DNA from: a virus | Direction: 5' to 3' (one strand) | Length of the DNA: 37,873 bases | Virus record (IMG/VR): IMGVR_UViG_3300046320_000217 | Coordinates: 1 to 37,873 of that record | Part shown: one piece after another, positions 1 to 9,076 of the stretch | How positions within the stretch are numbered: position 1 is the first letter of the stretch | Layout of the letters: the number at the start of each line of letters is the position of its first letter | Program-made: the position numbers and the translations under genes | The notes under the pieces: model-generated | Database searches by the model: none | Told to the model about the DNA's origin: nothing | The model's input: only the letters and a program-made list of their open reading frames with translations

Positions 1-164
1 TCAAATTCAACAACTGGTTTTTCTGAAGCCATTATGGTACCAATACCTCCAACCCTAAGTCTTCTTAGTGTTTCTTGGTATCTAAAATCTTTCATTCTTG
101 CAACAACAACGCCCTTAACTTTTACAATAGCTACGGCGCCAGTTATAACCCTATCTTCTGCCAT
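1..164 (-). CDS. Tail tube protein, N-terminal part only (gene runs off the window)
   Basis: The frame opens with ATG at 164 and stays open to the window edge, giving about 54 residues (MAEDRVITGAVAIVKVKG...). A short beta-rich N-terminus beginning with ITGA, then VKG and RMKDFRYQETLRR, resembles myophage tail tube proteins. Its position directly downstream of the sheath gene is where the tube gene normally sits. The tube would polymerise inside the sheath. The call rests mostly on synteny because the protein is truncated by the window. Confidence 0.6.
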   Translation of the reverse strand, partial: MAEDRVITGAVAIVKVKGVVVARMKDFRYQETLRRLRVGGIGTIMASEKPVVEF

Positions 165-174
165 GATTTATTTA

Positions 175-1815
175 TTATTTTTCCAATAAAACGCCTGTGA
201 TCAAAACTTTCTGAATTTCAAAATTTGGTACGAACTCATAAGTCAAATAACAAGTGTCGCCAGTAAATGATGCAGAAATATTTCCTATTCTTATAATGAT
301 ATTGTCTTGATTTGGTTGAGCAAGTTTCGTGCTTAAAAATTTGTAAGCCCAAGTCTTTATATCTTCTTCAGTAAACGTACCCCTATTTGCACCCACCTCG
401 CTTCCAAAAAAGTCAAGTTTTGCATTCACTGTTAGCTCTTTATTTAATTGAGCTTTAATTCTAGAAACAGATACTGAATAAGTTGAAGCGTCATTATTTA
501 CTAAGAAAATATTTCTTTGTATAGAATTTATACCCGCTCCAATTACAAAACTCAAATCTGGATCTTTGTCTAAATACATCACTCCACAATCTAAAGCAAA
601 TTCCTTTTCGTCTCTAGAAAGATTGTGATTTAAACCAGCAACATTTATTCTTTTGAATGTAAGAGGTATTTGTGGCTCTAAACCAGATGTTCTACCAGCT
701 ACAATTGCTGCACTAAAAAGAGATGATCTATTTAGGAGAGTATTATATTTTCCGCTCTTCTCTTTGTATCCGCCATGTACAACAATAACTCTTTCTGAAT
801 CAAAATATTTAGCTATCTCAGTTGAAGCAGTAACAGTTCCTCTAAATTCACTTGCATCAATTCCAGCGCCAACAACCATTATTTTTTCAAATCTTGCTTC
901 GTTGTTTATGTGATAAAGAAGTTTTGCATTATCCGCACTTGCAGCATCTTCACCGTGATCTGGTGCTATAAAAATTGAATTATCTAAGTTAGATATTACA
1001 TCTAAAACTGTAGAAAAATGGTCTGAGTTATAAGTTTCAGTTCCACTAGCAAACAATTTATAAGCAGTTCCAAATGTAGTAATTTCAAGAGAAGTAATTT
1101 GCGTTGATAGATCTGTATCTGGAAAAGAACAATCAAACATAGCAGAAAAATCTGTATTTTGAAGCGCCCATTTCTTAAACTGCTCCATGTTGTTAATCGG
1201 AGGAGTTTGAAATAGCAATTTTGGTTTTGAATCTGCTTCAGACACCCCATCTCTCGGAATATTTCCTAAAGATCCACCTTGAGCGTCTAAACCCTTGTAT
1301 GTTCCAAGATAAAAATATATAATATAGGCGTCTTCAACGAAAGGTGAAGCTCTTATTTTTATAGCATAACCCTTTTTCAATTCAGAGCTAACAAGAACTC
1401 CATTTGCAACAGTTCCTTCATCTTTTGTAGACAAACCAACGCTTACAGCGCTTAAAGCTAAAGTTGTTGAGGCGGCTGTAGATTCACAAGCTTTAACTAA
1501 AAATACTTTAGATGCCCCTCTTGAGTTTGAAGAATTTGGTTGAAATAGTTTTTCACCTAAAGACCAATATTCACCACCCCTCACAACAGCTCTAAAATCT
1601 TCCAATGAAGAAAATTCATAAACTGAATCTAAACCACTTTTTTTAGCACCAGCAATTCCTGAGCCACCTATGTACCCTAATCCTGCGCCTAAATCAAACA
1701 AGCAAATATTGCCGTATGACGTTGGTGTTGGCGGATTTTTTACACCACTTAATATAGATGTATAAACTCCAGGAATAGAAGTAATTCTACCGTTTACGGT
1801 TACTTTGCTAGACAT
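175..1815 (-). CDS. Contractile tail sheath protein
   Basis: This 546-residue protein has the usual length and composition of a phage tail sheath subunit. It starts MSSKVTVNGRITSIPGVYTS, and the PGVYTSI block matches the 'PGVY' element near the N-terminus of many sheath proteins. The C-terminal third (GTFTEEDIKTWAYKFLSTKL, then ITYEF-like strands ending in FEIQKVLITGV) resembles the conserved sheath core domain. Sheath subunits surround the tail tube and contract on infection. The gene is followed 10 nt later by the tube gene and preceded by a 54-residue ORF. It is the main evidence for a myovirus. Confidence 0.85.
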   Translation of the reverse strand: MSSKVTVNGRITSIPGVYTSILSGVKNPPTPTSYGNICLFDLGAGLGYIGGSGIAGAKKSGLDSVYEFSSLEDFRAVVRGGEYWSLGEKLFQPNSSNSRGASKVFLVKACESTAASTTLALSAVSVGLSTKDEGTVANGVLVSSELKKGYAIKIRASPFVEDAYIIYFYLGTYKGLDAQGGSLGNIPRDGVSEADSKPKLLFQTPPINNMEQFKKWALQNTDFSAMFDCSFPDTDLSTQITSLEITTFGTAYKLFASGTETYNSDHFSTVLDVISNLDNSIFIAPDHGEDAASADNAKLLYHINNEARFEKIMVVGAGIDASEFRGTVTASTEIAKYFDSERVIVVHGGYKEKSGKYNTLLNRSSLFSAAIVAGRTSGLEPQIPLTFKRINVAGLNHNLSRDEKEFALDCGVMYLDKDPDLSFVIGAGINSIQRNIFLVNNDASTYSVSVSRIKAQLNKELTVNAKLDFFGSEVGANRGTFTEEDIKTWAYKFLSTKLAQPNQDNIIIRIGNISASFTGDTCYLTYEFVPNFEIQKVLITGVLLEK

Positions 1816-1816
1816 A

Positions 1817-1981
1817 TTAATTACTTAAAAATTTAACCCATTCATCGGATGTCTTCGGTTTTTGCTTAGAATAAGCTTTTAAATATGCGAAAGAATTTCT
1901 TTCAGACATAGCAGTAGAATTGACATATTCTTCTATTGTCATTTTTACTGGTTTTATCTTTTCATCATTTACACTGCTCAT
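1817..1981 (-). CDS. Small hypothetical protein, 54 aa, in the neck-tail operon
   Basis: An ATG at 1981 opens a 54-codon frame (MSSVNDEKIKPVKMTIEEYV...DEWVKFLSN) that ends in TAA one base before the sheath start region. It fills an otherwise empty 200-bp gap between the 227-aa and sheath genes in the same orientation. The composition is soluble and helical with many charged residues. No family is recognised. The tight packing and the good amino-acid composition are the support for it being a real gene. Confidence 0.6.
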   Translation of the reverse strand: MSSVNDEKIKPVKMTIEEYVNSTAMSERNSFAYLKAYSKQKPKTSDEWVKFLSN

Positions 1982-2016
1982 TTTCAAAATTATTTTTACA
2001 AATATAATAATTATTT

Positions 2017-2700
2017 TTAACTTTCCACGGGTACCCCAATGAACATAAGCTCTCTTGCAAAATTGTTTATTTTCATTTCGGGAACTGAAGACAAATAATT
2101 AAATGATAGTGTTAAATTTCTATAAAACATATTTTTAGGAATAAAATCTGGATATTGCGCTATATCTGCACCAGAGTATTTTACATTTCTAATTCCAAGA
2201 ATCTCCATGTGTCCATTTAAAGCTATAAATACTGATCTAATTATGTGGTACAGCATAAATGTCTCATTAGAATTATCGCTATATATGTAAAAAGAAATGC
2301 TTCCGTTGAATCTTCTTTCAAACACCTTTAAGTAAGTTGTTTCTGAAATCTCAATAATTTGATCGCTCTCACCATTAGACATGGTGTCTTGACCAGAAGA
2401 ATCTTGAGAAAGATTCATGAAACAACTTAATTGTTTTTCCTGTTTTACATTATAAGTAATATCTATAGTTAAATATCTTGGATCAGTAGGGTCGCTACAT
2501 ATAACACTAACGGCTTGATTAAACCAATCATATTTCTGCAACGCTTTACTATTCAAAAGCAAATAAAGCCAACTTTTATTTGTGCTATTATTTTGCAAAT
2601 TTTCTGCATAGTTCTGTCTTATAAATTTTAAACCAACATTTATCGTGTTGTAAATTATTAATTCGGGTGAAACTATAAGTGGCGCTTGTATTAATTCCAT
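2017..2700 (-). CDS. Putative tail terminator / head-tail joining protein
   Basis: This 227-residue protein (MELIQAPLIVSPELIIYNTINVG...) lies between a neck-type gene and the sheath, where tail terminator or tail completion proteins are normally encoded. Mixed alpha/beta composition, no membrane segment and no signal peptide fit a virion joining protein. I recognise no specific motif, so the role is inferred from gene order. It starts one base after the stop of the 262-aa gene. Confidence 0.45.
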   Translation of the reverse strand: MELIQAPLIVSPELIIYNTINVGLKFIRQNYAENLQNNSTNKSWLYLLLNSKALQKYDWFNQAVSVICSDPTDPRYLTIDITYNVKQEKQLSCFMNLSQDSSGQDTMSNGESDQIIEISETTYLKVFERRFNGSISFYIYSDNSNETFMLYHIIRSVFIALNGHMEILGIRNVKYSGADIAQYPDFIPKNMFYRNLTLSFNYLSSVPEMKINNFARELMFIGVPVES

Positions 2701-3489
2701 TTAAAAAAGTTTAGCAAAATTTTCATCTATAGATCTTGAAAGCTCATTTGGTATACTGAATGAATCAAAAGTTCTTGGCATTATATTGTGAGCCTTGATT
2801 CCTGGATGTATCCAAGCTCTTGGATCGCTATTCTCTGAAACAACCCTAAATTTCATATAAGAATTTTGTCCAGTAGTTTTGTCTGTTTTCTTAAACAACC
2901 CCTCGAATTCCGCACTTTTGTGAGTATATTTCTCAAACAATATTTTTCCATCTGAAGCTAAAATATCTTTTCGCTCATTTTTTATTTGAAATTTTTCTGG
3001 TAATTCGTCAAACTTTAAACCTAAACTTCTACCCGTCGTAGCGCTTACTTCTTTAACTCTAACTATTTCATGAATTTCTTGAGGCATTTGACCTTGGAAT
3101 ATAGAAGAATCTCTTCCAGCGCCAGGTGTTGCTATCCTCATTGGTATAGATATATACTTTGCTCCATTTTTTGCTGTTTTAACTTTAGAAGATTTCAACA
3201 TGTCTGGTTTCATGTCAAAAGGTTCTTTACCCTCTTCTATCATTTTAACAAATGAATCTGTATAATCTAATAAAACCGTACCGCTTAATTTTCCACTATC
3301 TATAAGTTGTACTGCTTTTTGGTATCTTTGTTTTGATGTATTAAGCTCTCTCTCTGCGTTTGAAATCACACTATTGTAGAAACTATAAGCTATTCCTTTT
3401 ATAACGTTGTCGGCAAAGTCTTCTACTTGCTCATCCGTCATAATCATTCCCTCAAATAGGCTTCTAGTATCTATAAAAATAGGTATCAT
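2701..3489 (-). CDS. Putative neck / tail completion protein
   Basis: This 262-residue protein begins MIPIFIDTRSLFEGM. Its ATG overlaps the upstream stop as TGATG, so the two genes are probably translationally coupled. An early helical region (DEQVEDFADNVIKGIAYSF) is followed by a mixed domain and a C-terminal stretch with RAWIHPGIKAHN. A 'W-x-HPGI' element of this kind occurs near the C-terminus of some head-tail connector (HK97 gp10-like) proteins. The assignment to the neck is by order: capsid, connector genes, this gene, terminator, sheath. Confidence 0.45.
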   Translation of the reverse strand: MIPIFIDTRSLFEGMIMTDEQVEDFADNVIKGIAYSFYNSVISNAERELNTSKQRYQKAVQLIDSGKLSGTVLLDYTDSFVKMIEEGKEPFDMKPDMLKSSKVKTAKNGAKYISIPMRIATPGAGRDSSIFQGQMPQEIHEIVRVKEVSATTGRSLGLKFDELPEKFQIKNERKDILASDGKILFEKYTHKSAEFEGLFKKTDKTTGQNSYMKFRVVSENSDPRAWIHPGIKAHNIMPRTFDSFSIPNELSRSIDENFAKLF

Positions 3490-4265
3490 CAGCAGTTTAA
3501 ATTTACAACCTGATTAGAATTATCTAAAATCCTGTTTTTGTTTGTGTTTTCCATATTTAAAACGTAATGAGCTCTTCTTGCCATAAAAGTAATTGGCAAA
3601 TCTATTCTATCCTCAGACCCGTCATTCAATACAAAAGATTCCATACTTTCCCTTTGAAGATCTAAAACATAATAAACTGGTGCATGTGTGTATCTTATCG
3701 TTATAGACAATTCTTCAAATTCTTCTATTAAATCATCGTCTATTATTTTAAAAACATTCCCATCTATTGTATAATGTACATTTTTATTTATTTGTTCATA
3801 TTGAGTATTTTCTGTTTTGAAAAATGCGCAATATTCTACATCTTTAATTTCGTAAGTCGTGTAAGCAAAAAATATTTCTCCAACTTTTTTTACAAAGAAA
3901 GATTCTGTAAATACAGAAGTTGCATGTAAAGCTGTAATTTTATCCATGTGAGAGATGTGTTCATCTTTTCTAGCTGAAACTTTTATCATCCCTCTACTTG
4001 TTTCGCTCCAGTCTTTAAAGTCGTTTGATAGACTCATAGACTGAACAACCATTCTTGTCTTAGTTGGATTTATAAATGCCCAACCGGATCCTCCGCAATT
4101 TTTACAGTTAGATAACCCTCCAGAGTTTTCTGATTTACATGGGCACACTAATGATTTCTCAACAACGACGTCTCTACCCTTGTCTCTTAAGAGTTTTTCA
4201 AAGTCTTCATTATTAAAATCGACTCTAGATAAATCTGAAGTAATATTCGGAGTCTTTATTAACAT
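3489..4265 (-). CDS. Neck-region protein with a four-cysteine zinc knuckle
   Basis: This 258-residue protein has an N-terminal C-x-C...C-x2-C cluster (CPCKSENSGG then CKNCGGSGW) around residues 42-65. The cluster resembles a DnaJ-type zinc-binding knuckle. The remainder is mainly beta and contains no membrane segment. It overlaps the 264-aa gene by 7 nt and couples to the next gene through TGATG. The position after the capsid cluster and before the tail genes suggests a head completion or adaptor protein. The zinc site is seen in the sequence; the role is inferred. Confidence 0.45.
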   Translation of the reverse strand: MLIKTPNITSDLSRVDFNNEDFEKLLRDKGRDVVVEKSLVCPCKSENSGGLSNCKNCGGSGWAFINPTKTRMVVQSMSLSNDFKDWSETSRGMIKVSARKDEHISHMDKITALHATSVFTESFFVKKVGEIFFAYTTYEIKDVEYCAFFKTENTQYEQINKNVHYTIDGNVFKIIDDDLIEEFEELSITIRYTHAPVYYVLDLQRESMESFVLNDGSEDRIDLPITFMARRAHYVLNMENTNKNRILDNSNQVVNLNC

Positions 4266-5053
4266 ACAGCTAGATTTATTGCGGTATAAAAATCTCTAAG
4301 ATTTGGAATTGCAGTTTTAAGATCTTCAACGTATTGCTTTATAACACTCCCATAAGGTCCGGCGCTTGAACTAGCCATTGGGCTAACTGATTGACTTAAT
4401 CCATCTAAACTTATAGACGTCGATCCGACTCCAGCTCGTAATTTATTGACCACAGATTGCCCTCCTTGCGTTAGAATTCTAATTGCCACATATTTACTAA
4501 GAACTGACTTTATGTCGCCTGGAAGCTCTTTAAATCCAGTTATGTAACTTATCTCCCAATAATTTGGAATTGTTCCATTAGATCTCCACCAACTTGAATA
4601 TAGGCTACTTGTAAACATAACATGATTTACAAATGGTGTTGAAGAAAATGGCACTATGTAGAAATTTCTACCATAGCTTCTTCCATCAGATACCCGTCTT
4701 GCAGACAACCATTCTTTTGGGTAAGATAGATGTTGTAGGTTTCCAAGTTGACCGATTAAAGATTTAGTGCATACAATTGGCCAAGTTGTCTTTATAAAAC
4801 CCCACTTCAACCAGTCTTCAGAGTACATATTTCTATTCTCTGTAATTACTTGAAGTTTTAGTTTTACGCTCAATAAGTTTTCAAGCTCATCTATGGCTTC
4901 AAGTATAGCATTCTCTATCACAGAATCTGGCATTTCTTTACCTTTATCGTCTTTCAGCGATACTCCAAATAGATAGTTTGTTTTGAAATCTTGTAAATTC
5001 AATACGGATTTTTGCTGAATACCGTATGAGCTTGAAAAACTTACAGTTGGCAT
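4259..5053 (-). CDS. Putative head-tail adaptor / head completion protein
   Basis: This 264-residue protein starts MPTVSFSSSYG. It has a helical segment (DSVIENAILEAIDELENLLSVKL, near residues 45-70) of the type found in DNA-packaging adaptor proteins, where helical bundles seat on the portal. An aromatic-rich middle follows (SSWWRSNGTIPNYWEISYITGFKELP). The 'YI.GF.ELP.DI' pattern also occurs in adaptor-like phage proteins that I recall. It is one nt from the upstream 169-aa gene. The function is inferred from position and this pattern. Confidence 0.5.
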   Translation of the reverse strand: MPTVSFSSSYGIQQKSVLNLQDFKTNYLFGVSLKDDKGKEMPDSVIENAILEAIDELENLLSVKLKLQVITENRNMYSEDWLKWGFIKTTWPIVCTKSLIGQLGNLQHLSYPKEWLSARRVSDGRSYGRNFYIVPFSSTPFVNHVMFTSSLYSSWWRSNGTIPNYWEISYITGFKELPGDIKSVLSKYVAIRILTQGGQSVVNKLRAGVGSTSISLDGLSQSVSPMASSSAGPYGSVIKQYVEDLKTAIPNLRDFYTAINLAVC

Positions 5054-5054
5054 A

Positions 5055-5564
5055 TTATAAAGTTACTTTTTCTTCTTTTTTCGTTTTTACTGGTTTCTCG
5101 GCGTGAGCTTTAATCTCTACAGGTTTCTCACCATCGAGACCTTTTTCTTCTTTTGCAGACATTGATTCTAGCAACTGGCCAAGTTCCTCGTTCATAGAAA
5201 GCGATTCTTCCAATTTAGCTTCAAGACCCCCTTTTTCTGTTTCAAGAATTGAGTTGCTTTCAGTTAATTGCTTAACTTGATTTTCGAGATCGCCTATGTG
5301 GTTTTTAGTGTTTTCGTCTAAAATAACTTCAACAGTACCTTGCTCTCCAGCTTTAACTGTCGAAATAGAAAGATTTGACGCATCTACGACTTCACCTTCT
5401 CTCACTATAAAGAAACCAATTTCTGAATTAGCTATTTCATAAGCTATTTCTTCATTTTCAACTTCTATGATTCCTTCTTCAGAAATCTTAATTTTTCCAA
5501 CTGGAGAAATATTATTAACTTTGCCAAATTTATAGGCGTCGTTAGTTTTTAATTTAATAGACAT
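5055..5564 (-). CDS. Capsid-associated hypothetical protein with C-terminal coiled coil
   Basis: This 169-residue protein has an N-terminal beta-rich half (about residues 1-85). A heptad-like coiled coil follows (LENQVKQLTESNSILETEKGGLEAKLEESLSM, split here into HLEN.. and ILET.. blocks), then a lysine-rich tail. It is the first gene after the capsid terminator and may have its own weak promoter, since TAATTTTA lies on the minus strand at 5589-5596. It could be a head decoration or fibre-like protein. No family is recognised. Confidence 0.4.
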   Translation of the reverse strand: MSIKLKTNDAYKFGKVNNISPVGKIKISEEGIIEVENEEIAYEIANSEIGFFIVREGEVVDASNLSISTVKAGEQGTVEVILDENTKNHIGDLENQVKQLTESNSILETEKGGLEAKLEESLSMNEELGQLLESMSAKEEKGLDGEKPVEIKAHAEKPVKTKKEEKVTL

Positions 5565-5607
5565 AGTAATATTTTTTGATTGTTTTTGTAAAATTAAAAA
5601 ATTTTTT

Positions 5608-5651
5608 GATTAAAATAAAAAAGTGAGCCACCTTTCAAAGATGGCTCACTT
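5608..5651 (-). terminator. Rho-independent terminator after the major capsid gene
   Basis: A perfect 10-bp stem pairs AAGTGAGCCA (5621-5630) with TGGCTCACTT (5642-5651) around an 11-nt loop. On the minus strand it is followed by a T-rich run, CACTTTTTTATTTTAATC. It lies 42 nt after the capsid stop, so it separates abundant capsid mRNA from the neck and tail genes. Confidence 0.88.
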
Positions 5652-5692
5652 ATAACGCGGGGCAGTAAAGTATTAATCGAAGAAAATAGGTT

Positions 5693-7174
5693 TTAAGCTA
5701 CGTACTTGTTTGCAACGTTGATAAATCTTACAAACTTCTTGCCAGCATAAAGTTGAGGTGTTCCAAATTGGAATACTATGAATCTTTTTGCCATTGCAAG
5801 AACAGCTAGATCCAATTTAGACATTGGAGCCAATTGCTTAAAGCTCATAACCTCTTCATTCATTTCAGTTAAGAAACATTGCTCAGTGTTTGGCAAGAAG
5901 TATCCTCTATCTCTAACAAGACCAGCTGAAGCACCGTGATAACCAGCCGCAAGTGAAGCTGCAGGTATCTTGAAAATTGGGAAGAAGTCTTCATTTGTAG
6001 GGACTGAAGCTACTGTCGCCAAAGTTCTGTAGATAACAAAACCAGAAGCTGCATAAGCTCCTGCACCAGCTGTGAATTTCAAATCAACGGCTTTTGTTGC
6101 AGCCAATGTGATGGCATCTGTATCCAAAACAGTCAAAATGGATTCACCGTATCTGTTGATTGCAGATACTGCATAGAATACGTTTCCATATTCGCCAGTT
6201 CCATATTTTGTCAAAGCATCAGTAACCAATGCAACTGGCGTAGTTGGATCTGTAACTGGAGCTGCTGGAGCTTTAGATGAAGTCGCTGCATCTGTAAGAA
6301 TCCTAAGAGGATCATTTTTCATGAACTTGTCTGGATTCAAGTTGATGTTACCAACAGTTGTCGTAATTGCTTTTGGAACGTCTGTGACGGTACCAGTAAC
6401 CGCTTTACCATCGATGATAATTCTTTGCTTGTCGTAGTAGTCTTTAGAGAATGCAGACAATACTTTTGAAGGGGCGAATAGCGAGTTAGCGGAACCGTGG
6501 TTGTCGTCTACAATAACTGCAGCATCCTCAATATCTGATTGCTTAAGAGATTTACCTCTCATGTCAATTACGACGCCAGACTTCAAGTAGGCTTCCCAAG
6601 TAGGGTAAACTGATCCAGTTGAGCTACCAATTGCGGCATGTTGTTTGTAGAGTGAGTTAAACTCTTGAGGTATAATATCCTCGTCACCCTTTACAAGTGA
6701 TCTGTTTGCAAGTCTCATGATCCACATCATTTTGTTTTTGACTTCTTGAGTCATAACGTTAATGAATGAACGAGTCATTTGAGCTTGAATTGTAACTTCA
6801 CCAGTCACCTGCATGTATTTCACACGCTCAGAGCGCCTGATGTATACTGAATCCTCAACGTCTGAAAGCTCACCTTCGTTGTAGAATCCACCTCTATCGC
6901 TACCATAAGATTGCAATTGTAGGAATTCTTCAACAGTGTTGTAGGCTGTCAATTTAGGAATGGCGTTAAAAAGCTTAATTTCTGAAGCTTTATATTCCAA
7001 CACTTTCAAAGTAGATTCAAGAGATTCAACTTTTAAAGGTTCTCCAGTCAATGGTAAGTTCGTAGTGTCTCTACCAGTAATGTGACCGGCTTGCATCGCT
7101 TTTACAAGCTCTGATGTTGATTGGTCTTCGTGCCCGTCGAAATAATCTCCGAGGCCAACTTGATTTTGTAACAT
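5693..7174 (-). CDS. Major capsid protein with a probable fibronectin/Ig-like insertion
   Basis: This 493-residue protein (MLQNQVGLGDYFDGHEDQST...) follows the protease/scaffold gene. Its N-terminal half has a block, RGGFYNEGELSDVEDSVYIR, that I associate with HK97-fold capsids of large myophages. Between about residues 300 and 410 is an Ala/Thr/Val-rich, beta-rich stretch with YAVSAINRYGES. That is the signature of a fibronectin-III or Ig-like surface domain inserted in the fold. The C-terminal part (MSKLDLAVLAMAKRFIVFQFG) returns to the core fold. The gene has visibly higher G+C and richer codon choice than its neighbours, as expected for the most abundant virion protein. A strong terminator follows. 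Confidence 0.82.
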   Translation of the reverse strand: MLQNQVGLGDYFDGHEDQSTSELVKAMQAGHITGRDTTNLPLTGEPLKVESLESTLKVLEYKASEIKLFNAIPKLTAYNTVEEFLQLQSYGSDRGGFYNEGELSDVEDSVYIRRSERVKYMQVTGEVTIQAQMTRSFINVMTQEVKNKMMWIMRLANRSLVKGDEDIIPQEFNSLYKQHAAIGSSTGSVYPTWEAYLKSGVVIDMRGKSLKQSDIEDAAVIVDDNHGSANSLFAPSKVLSAFSKDYYDKQRIIIDGKAVTGTVTDVPKAITTTVGNINLNPDKFMKNDPLRILTDAATSSKAPAAPVTDPTTPVALVTDALTKYGTGEYGNVFYAVSAINRYGESILTVLDTDAITLAATKAVDLKFTAGAGAYAASGFVIYRTLATVASVPTNEDFFPIFKIPAASLAAGYHGASAGLVRDRGYFLPNTEQCFLTEMNEEVMSFKQLAPMSKLDLAVLAMAKRFIVFQFGTPQLYAGKKFVRFINVANKYVA

Positions 7175-7258
7175 TTTTTACTAAAAATAGTTTGTATCGA
7201 TTATAACATAATCTACAATATTTAAGCGATTGTTTCCTATTCTACGATTAAACTACTT

Positions 7259-9064
7259 TTACAATATATCAATTTTCAAAGAACCCAAGAAAGCTCTGTC
7301 TTCTTGATCTAAAAATCCTGCTATTTCAACGCTTTGAATTGATTTTTCCAATTTGTCTGCTATTTGAATATTGCCTCTACTCATAGCAATTTCAAATTCG
7401 TTTGCCATTCTTTTTGATAAAGCAGATCTTCCATCCTTAGTGCTCATATCGAAAGCGTAAGGATCTACTGGTTTACCTTCATTACCTTTTTCAAATCTTT
7501 CTAAAGCTGTAACTCTAGCAACTGATTTTCTACCATTCGATTGGTTTCCTATCTGTTCTAATTTTTCAACCAACCCTTCGTTTTCTTTATTTGCCTTCTC
7601 AAGTTTCTCGTCAATGTCTCCAACCTTAGAAACTGTTTGTTTTAGAATCTCACTCATTCCTTTAAATGATTGAGTTAAAAGTTCTACAGTTGACTTTAAA
7701 GCTTTTTCTATTTTAGAGTCAACCTCTTCTTCAGTTACGCCAAGTTCTTGAGATTCTTCACCTTTTTTAAGTGAAGTGTTTGGATCTGCAGATGTTCCCA
7801 ATTCTGATTGAGCGCCACCGTTATTTTTTGAACTTTCATATTCCTTGATTATAGCTCCAGCTGCAGTCATAGATTCTTGCAAACCAAAACCTTGTCTAAC
7901 AAGACTTTCAGCTAACGAATCAACATCCATGTCTACATTGCCTTTCATGATTTCATGGCAAGATTTGTAAATCTTATCATCTTTCTCTTCTGATTCAGAA
8001 TGAGTCTTTTTCTCACCCTCTTCTTCACCAGCAGCAGATTCTGTTTTTTCTTCAGATTCTTCTTGGATAGATTTTCCAGATGTTCCTTTTTCTAAAGTAT
8101 CTGTCAATGTATCTAATGCCTTTAAAATTTCATCTTTGCCGAAATCCATATCGTTCTTATTTATGTAATGATTTGCAAATATAACAATTTTTTCATATAC
8201 TTCAGAAGTCTGATTTGGAAAAGCTTCAACTATTAAATCTAAAGCTTTAGACTTTGTAAAGATTTCTTCTTGATTTTCAGATTTCACGATGTCTTTAGAA
8301 TTTAATTCAACATTCTTTTTAACATATCCAGCCATTGATTCTGGCATAGGAACGTTTCCAGTATTCATAGATTTCGTAAGCTCACCCTTCAACCAATCTA
8401 TACTAGATGGGTTTTCTGCAATTTTTGGATAACACTTTATGAGAAAATCATCGATCCGACTTATAAACCCACCATTTTCACCAAAAATATTGTGAACGTA
8501 TAGTATTGCTCCTAGAACTGAACTTAAATCTTCATCCTCATTTGCGTCAATGAGATCCATTTCTCCCCCAAATTCACCTTTCATAATGTTTACTAATGTT
8601 CTTGGATTTTTTGGTGATGGCGTGATTGCTACACCAGTAATCATGGCTTCCAAAACTCTTTTTTTATTTAGTGGATCTCTTCTTGTAGCAACTCCTTCTA
8701 TAGACCACCCCATACGTCTATCTGGTGAATCTCTTTCAAGTGTTTCTATTTGTTCTACTACTTTTTTGGTGAGCGGGTTGCTTGGATATAGAAAGCCTTC
8801 TAAATATAAATCAGTGCCAACTAGCTTTGCCATAGTTGGCTGCCCTATGTTTGCACCTGGATCTTTGTTTGCTTGGTGATTGTAGTTTATGTATCCACTT
8901 CTTAATAGTGGTTCTGTGTCGAAACCAACTGGAAACAGATTTTCTCCATCTGAATCTTTATCTACAGTAGAAGCTATACCTGCAACTTTGATAGTTTTTA
9001 CACCACCATCGTCGCCCTTTTCTATGGTAAGTGGAACGAAAAACTTAAATTTGTCTTTTTCCAA
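7259..9064 (-). CDS. Prohead protease fused to scaffold domain
   Basis: This is a 601-residue, two-part protein. Residues about 1-165 look like a prohead maturation protease of the herpesvirus-assemblin/S78 type. A conserved histidine sits in INYNHQ (about H63) and a serine in MGWSIEG (about S121), with strands VAGIAST and ITGVAITPS around them. The rest (about 170-601) is acidic, Glu/Ser/Lys-rich and coiled-coil-like, as in a scaffold. Protease-scaffold fusions cut themselves out during capsid maturation. It lies just upstream of the capsid gene, the usual order. No capsid-type promoter is obvious in the 84-nt gap between them. Confidence 0.75.
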   Translation of the reverse strand: MEKDKFKFFVPLTIEKGDDGGVKTIKVAGIASTVDKDSDGENLFPVGFDTEPLLRSGYINYNHQANKDPGANIGQPTMAKLVGTDLYLEGFLYPSNPLTKKVVEQIETLERDSPDRRMGWSIEGVATRRDPLNKKRVLEAMITGVAITPSPKNPRTLVNIMKGEFGGEMDLIDANEDEDLSSVLGAILYVHNIFGENGGFISRIDDFLIKCYPKIAENPSSIDWLKGELTKSMNTGNVPMPESMAGYVKKNVELNSKDIVKSENQEEIFTKSKALDLIVEAFPNQTSEVYEKIVIFANHYINKNDMDFGKDEILKALDTLTDTLEKGTSGKSIQEESEEKTESAAGEEEGEKKTHSESEEKDDKIYKSCHEIMKGNVDMDVDSLAESLVRQGFGLQESMTAAGAIIKEYESSKNNGGAQSELGTSADPNTSLKKGEESQELGVTEEEVDSKIEKALKSTVELLTQSFKGMSEILKQTVSKVGDIDEKLEKANKENEGLVEKLEQIGNQSNGRKSVARVTALERFEKGNEGKPVDPYAFDMSTKDGRSALSKRMANEFEIAMSRGNIQIADKLEKSIQSVEIAGFLDQEDRAFLGSLKIDIL

Positions 9065-9076
9065 AGTAGATATTCA

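Noticed and set aside
653-1250. ORFs in other frames inside the sheath gene
   Set aside because: Leu/Ile-rich shadows of the intact 546-aa sheath reading frame.
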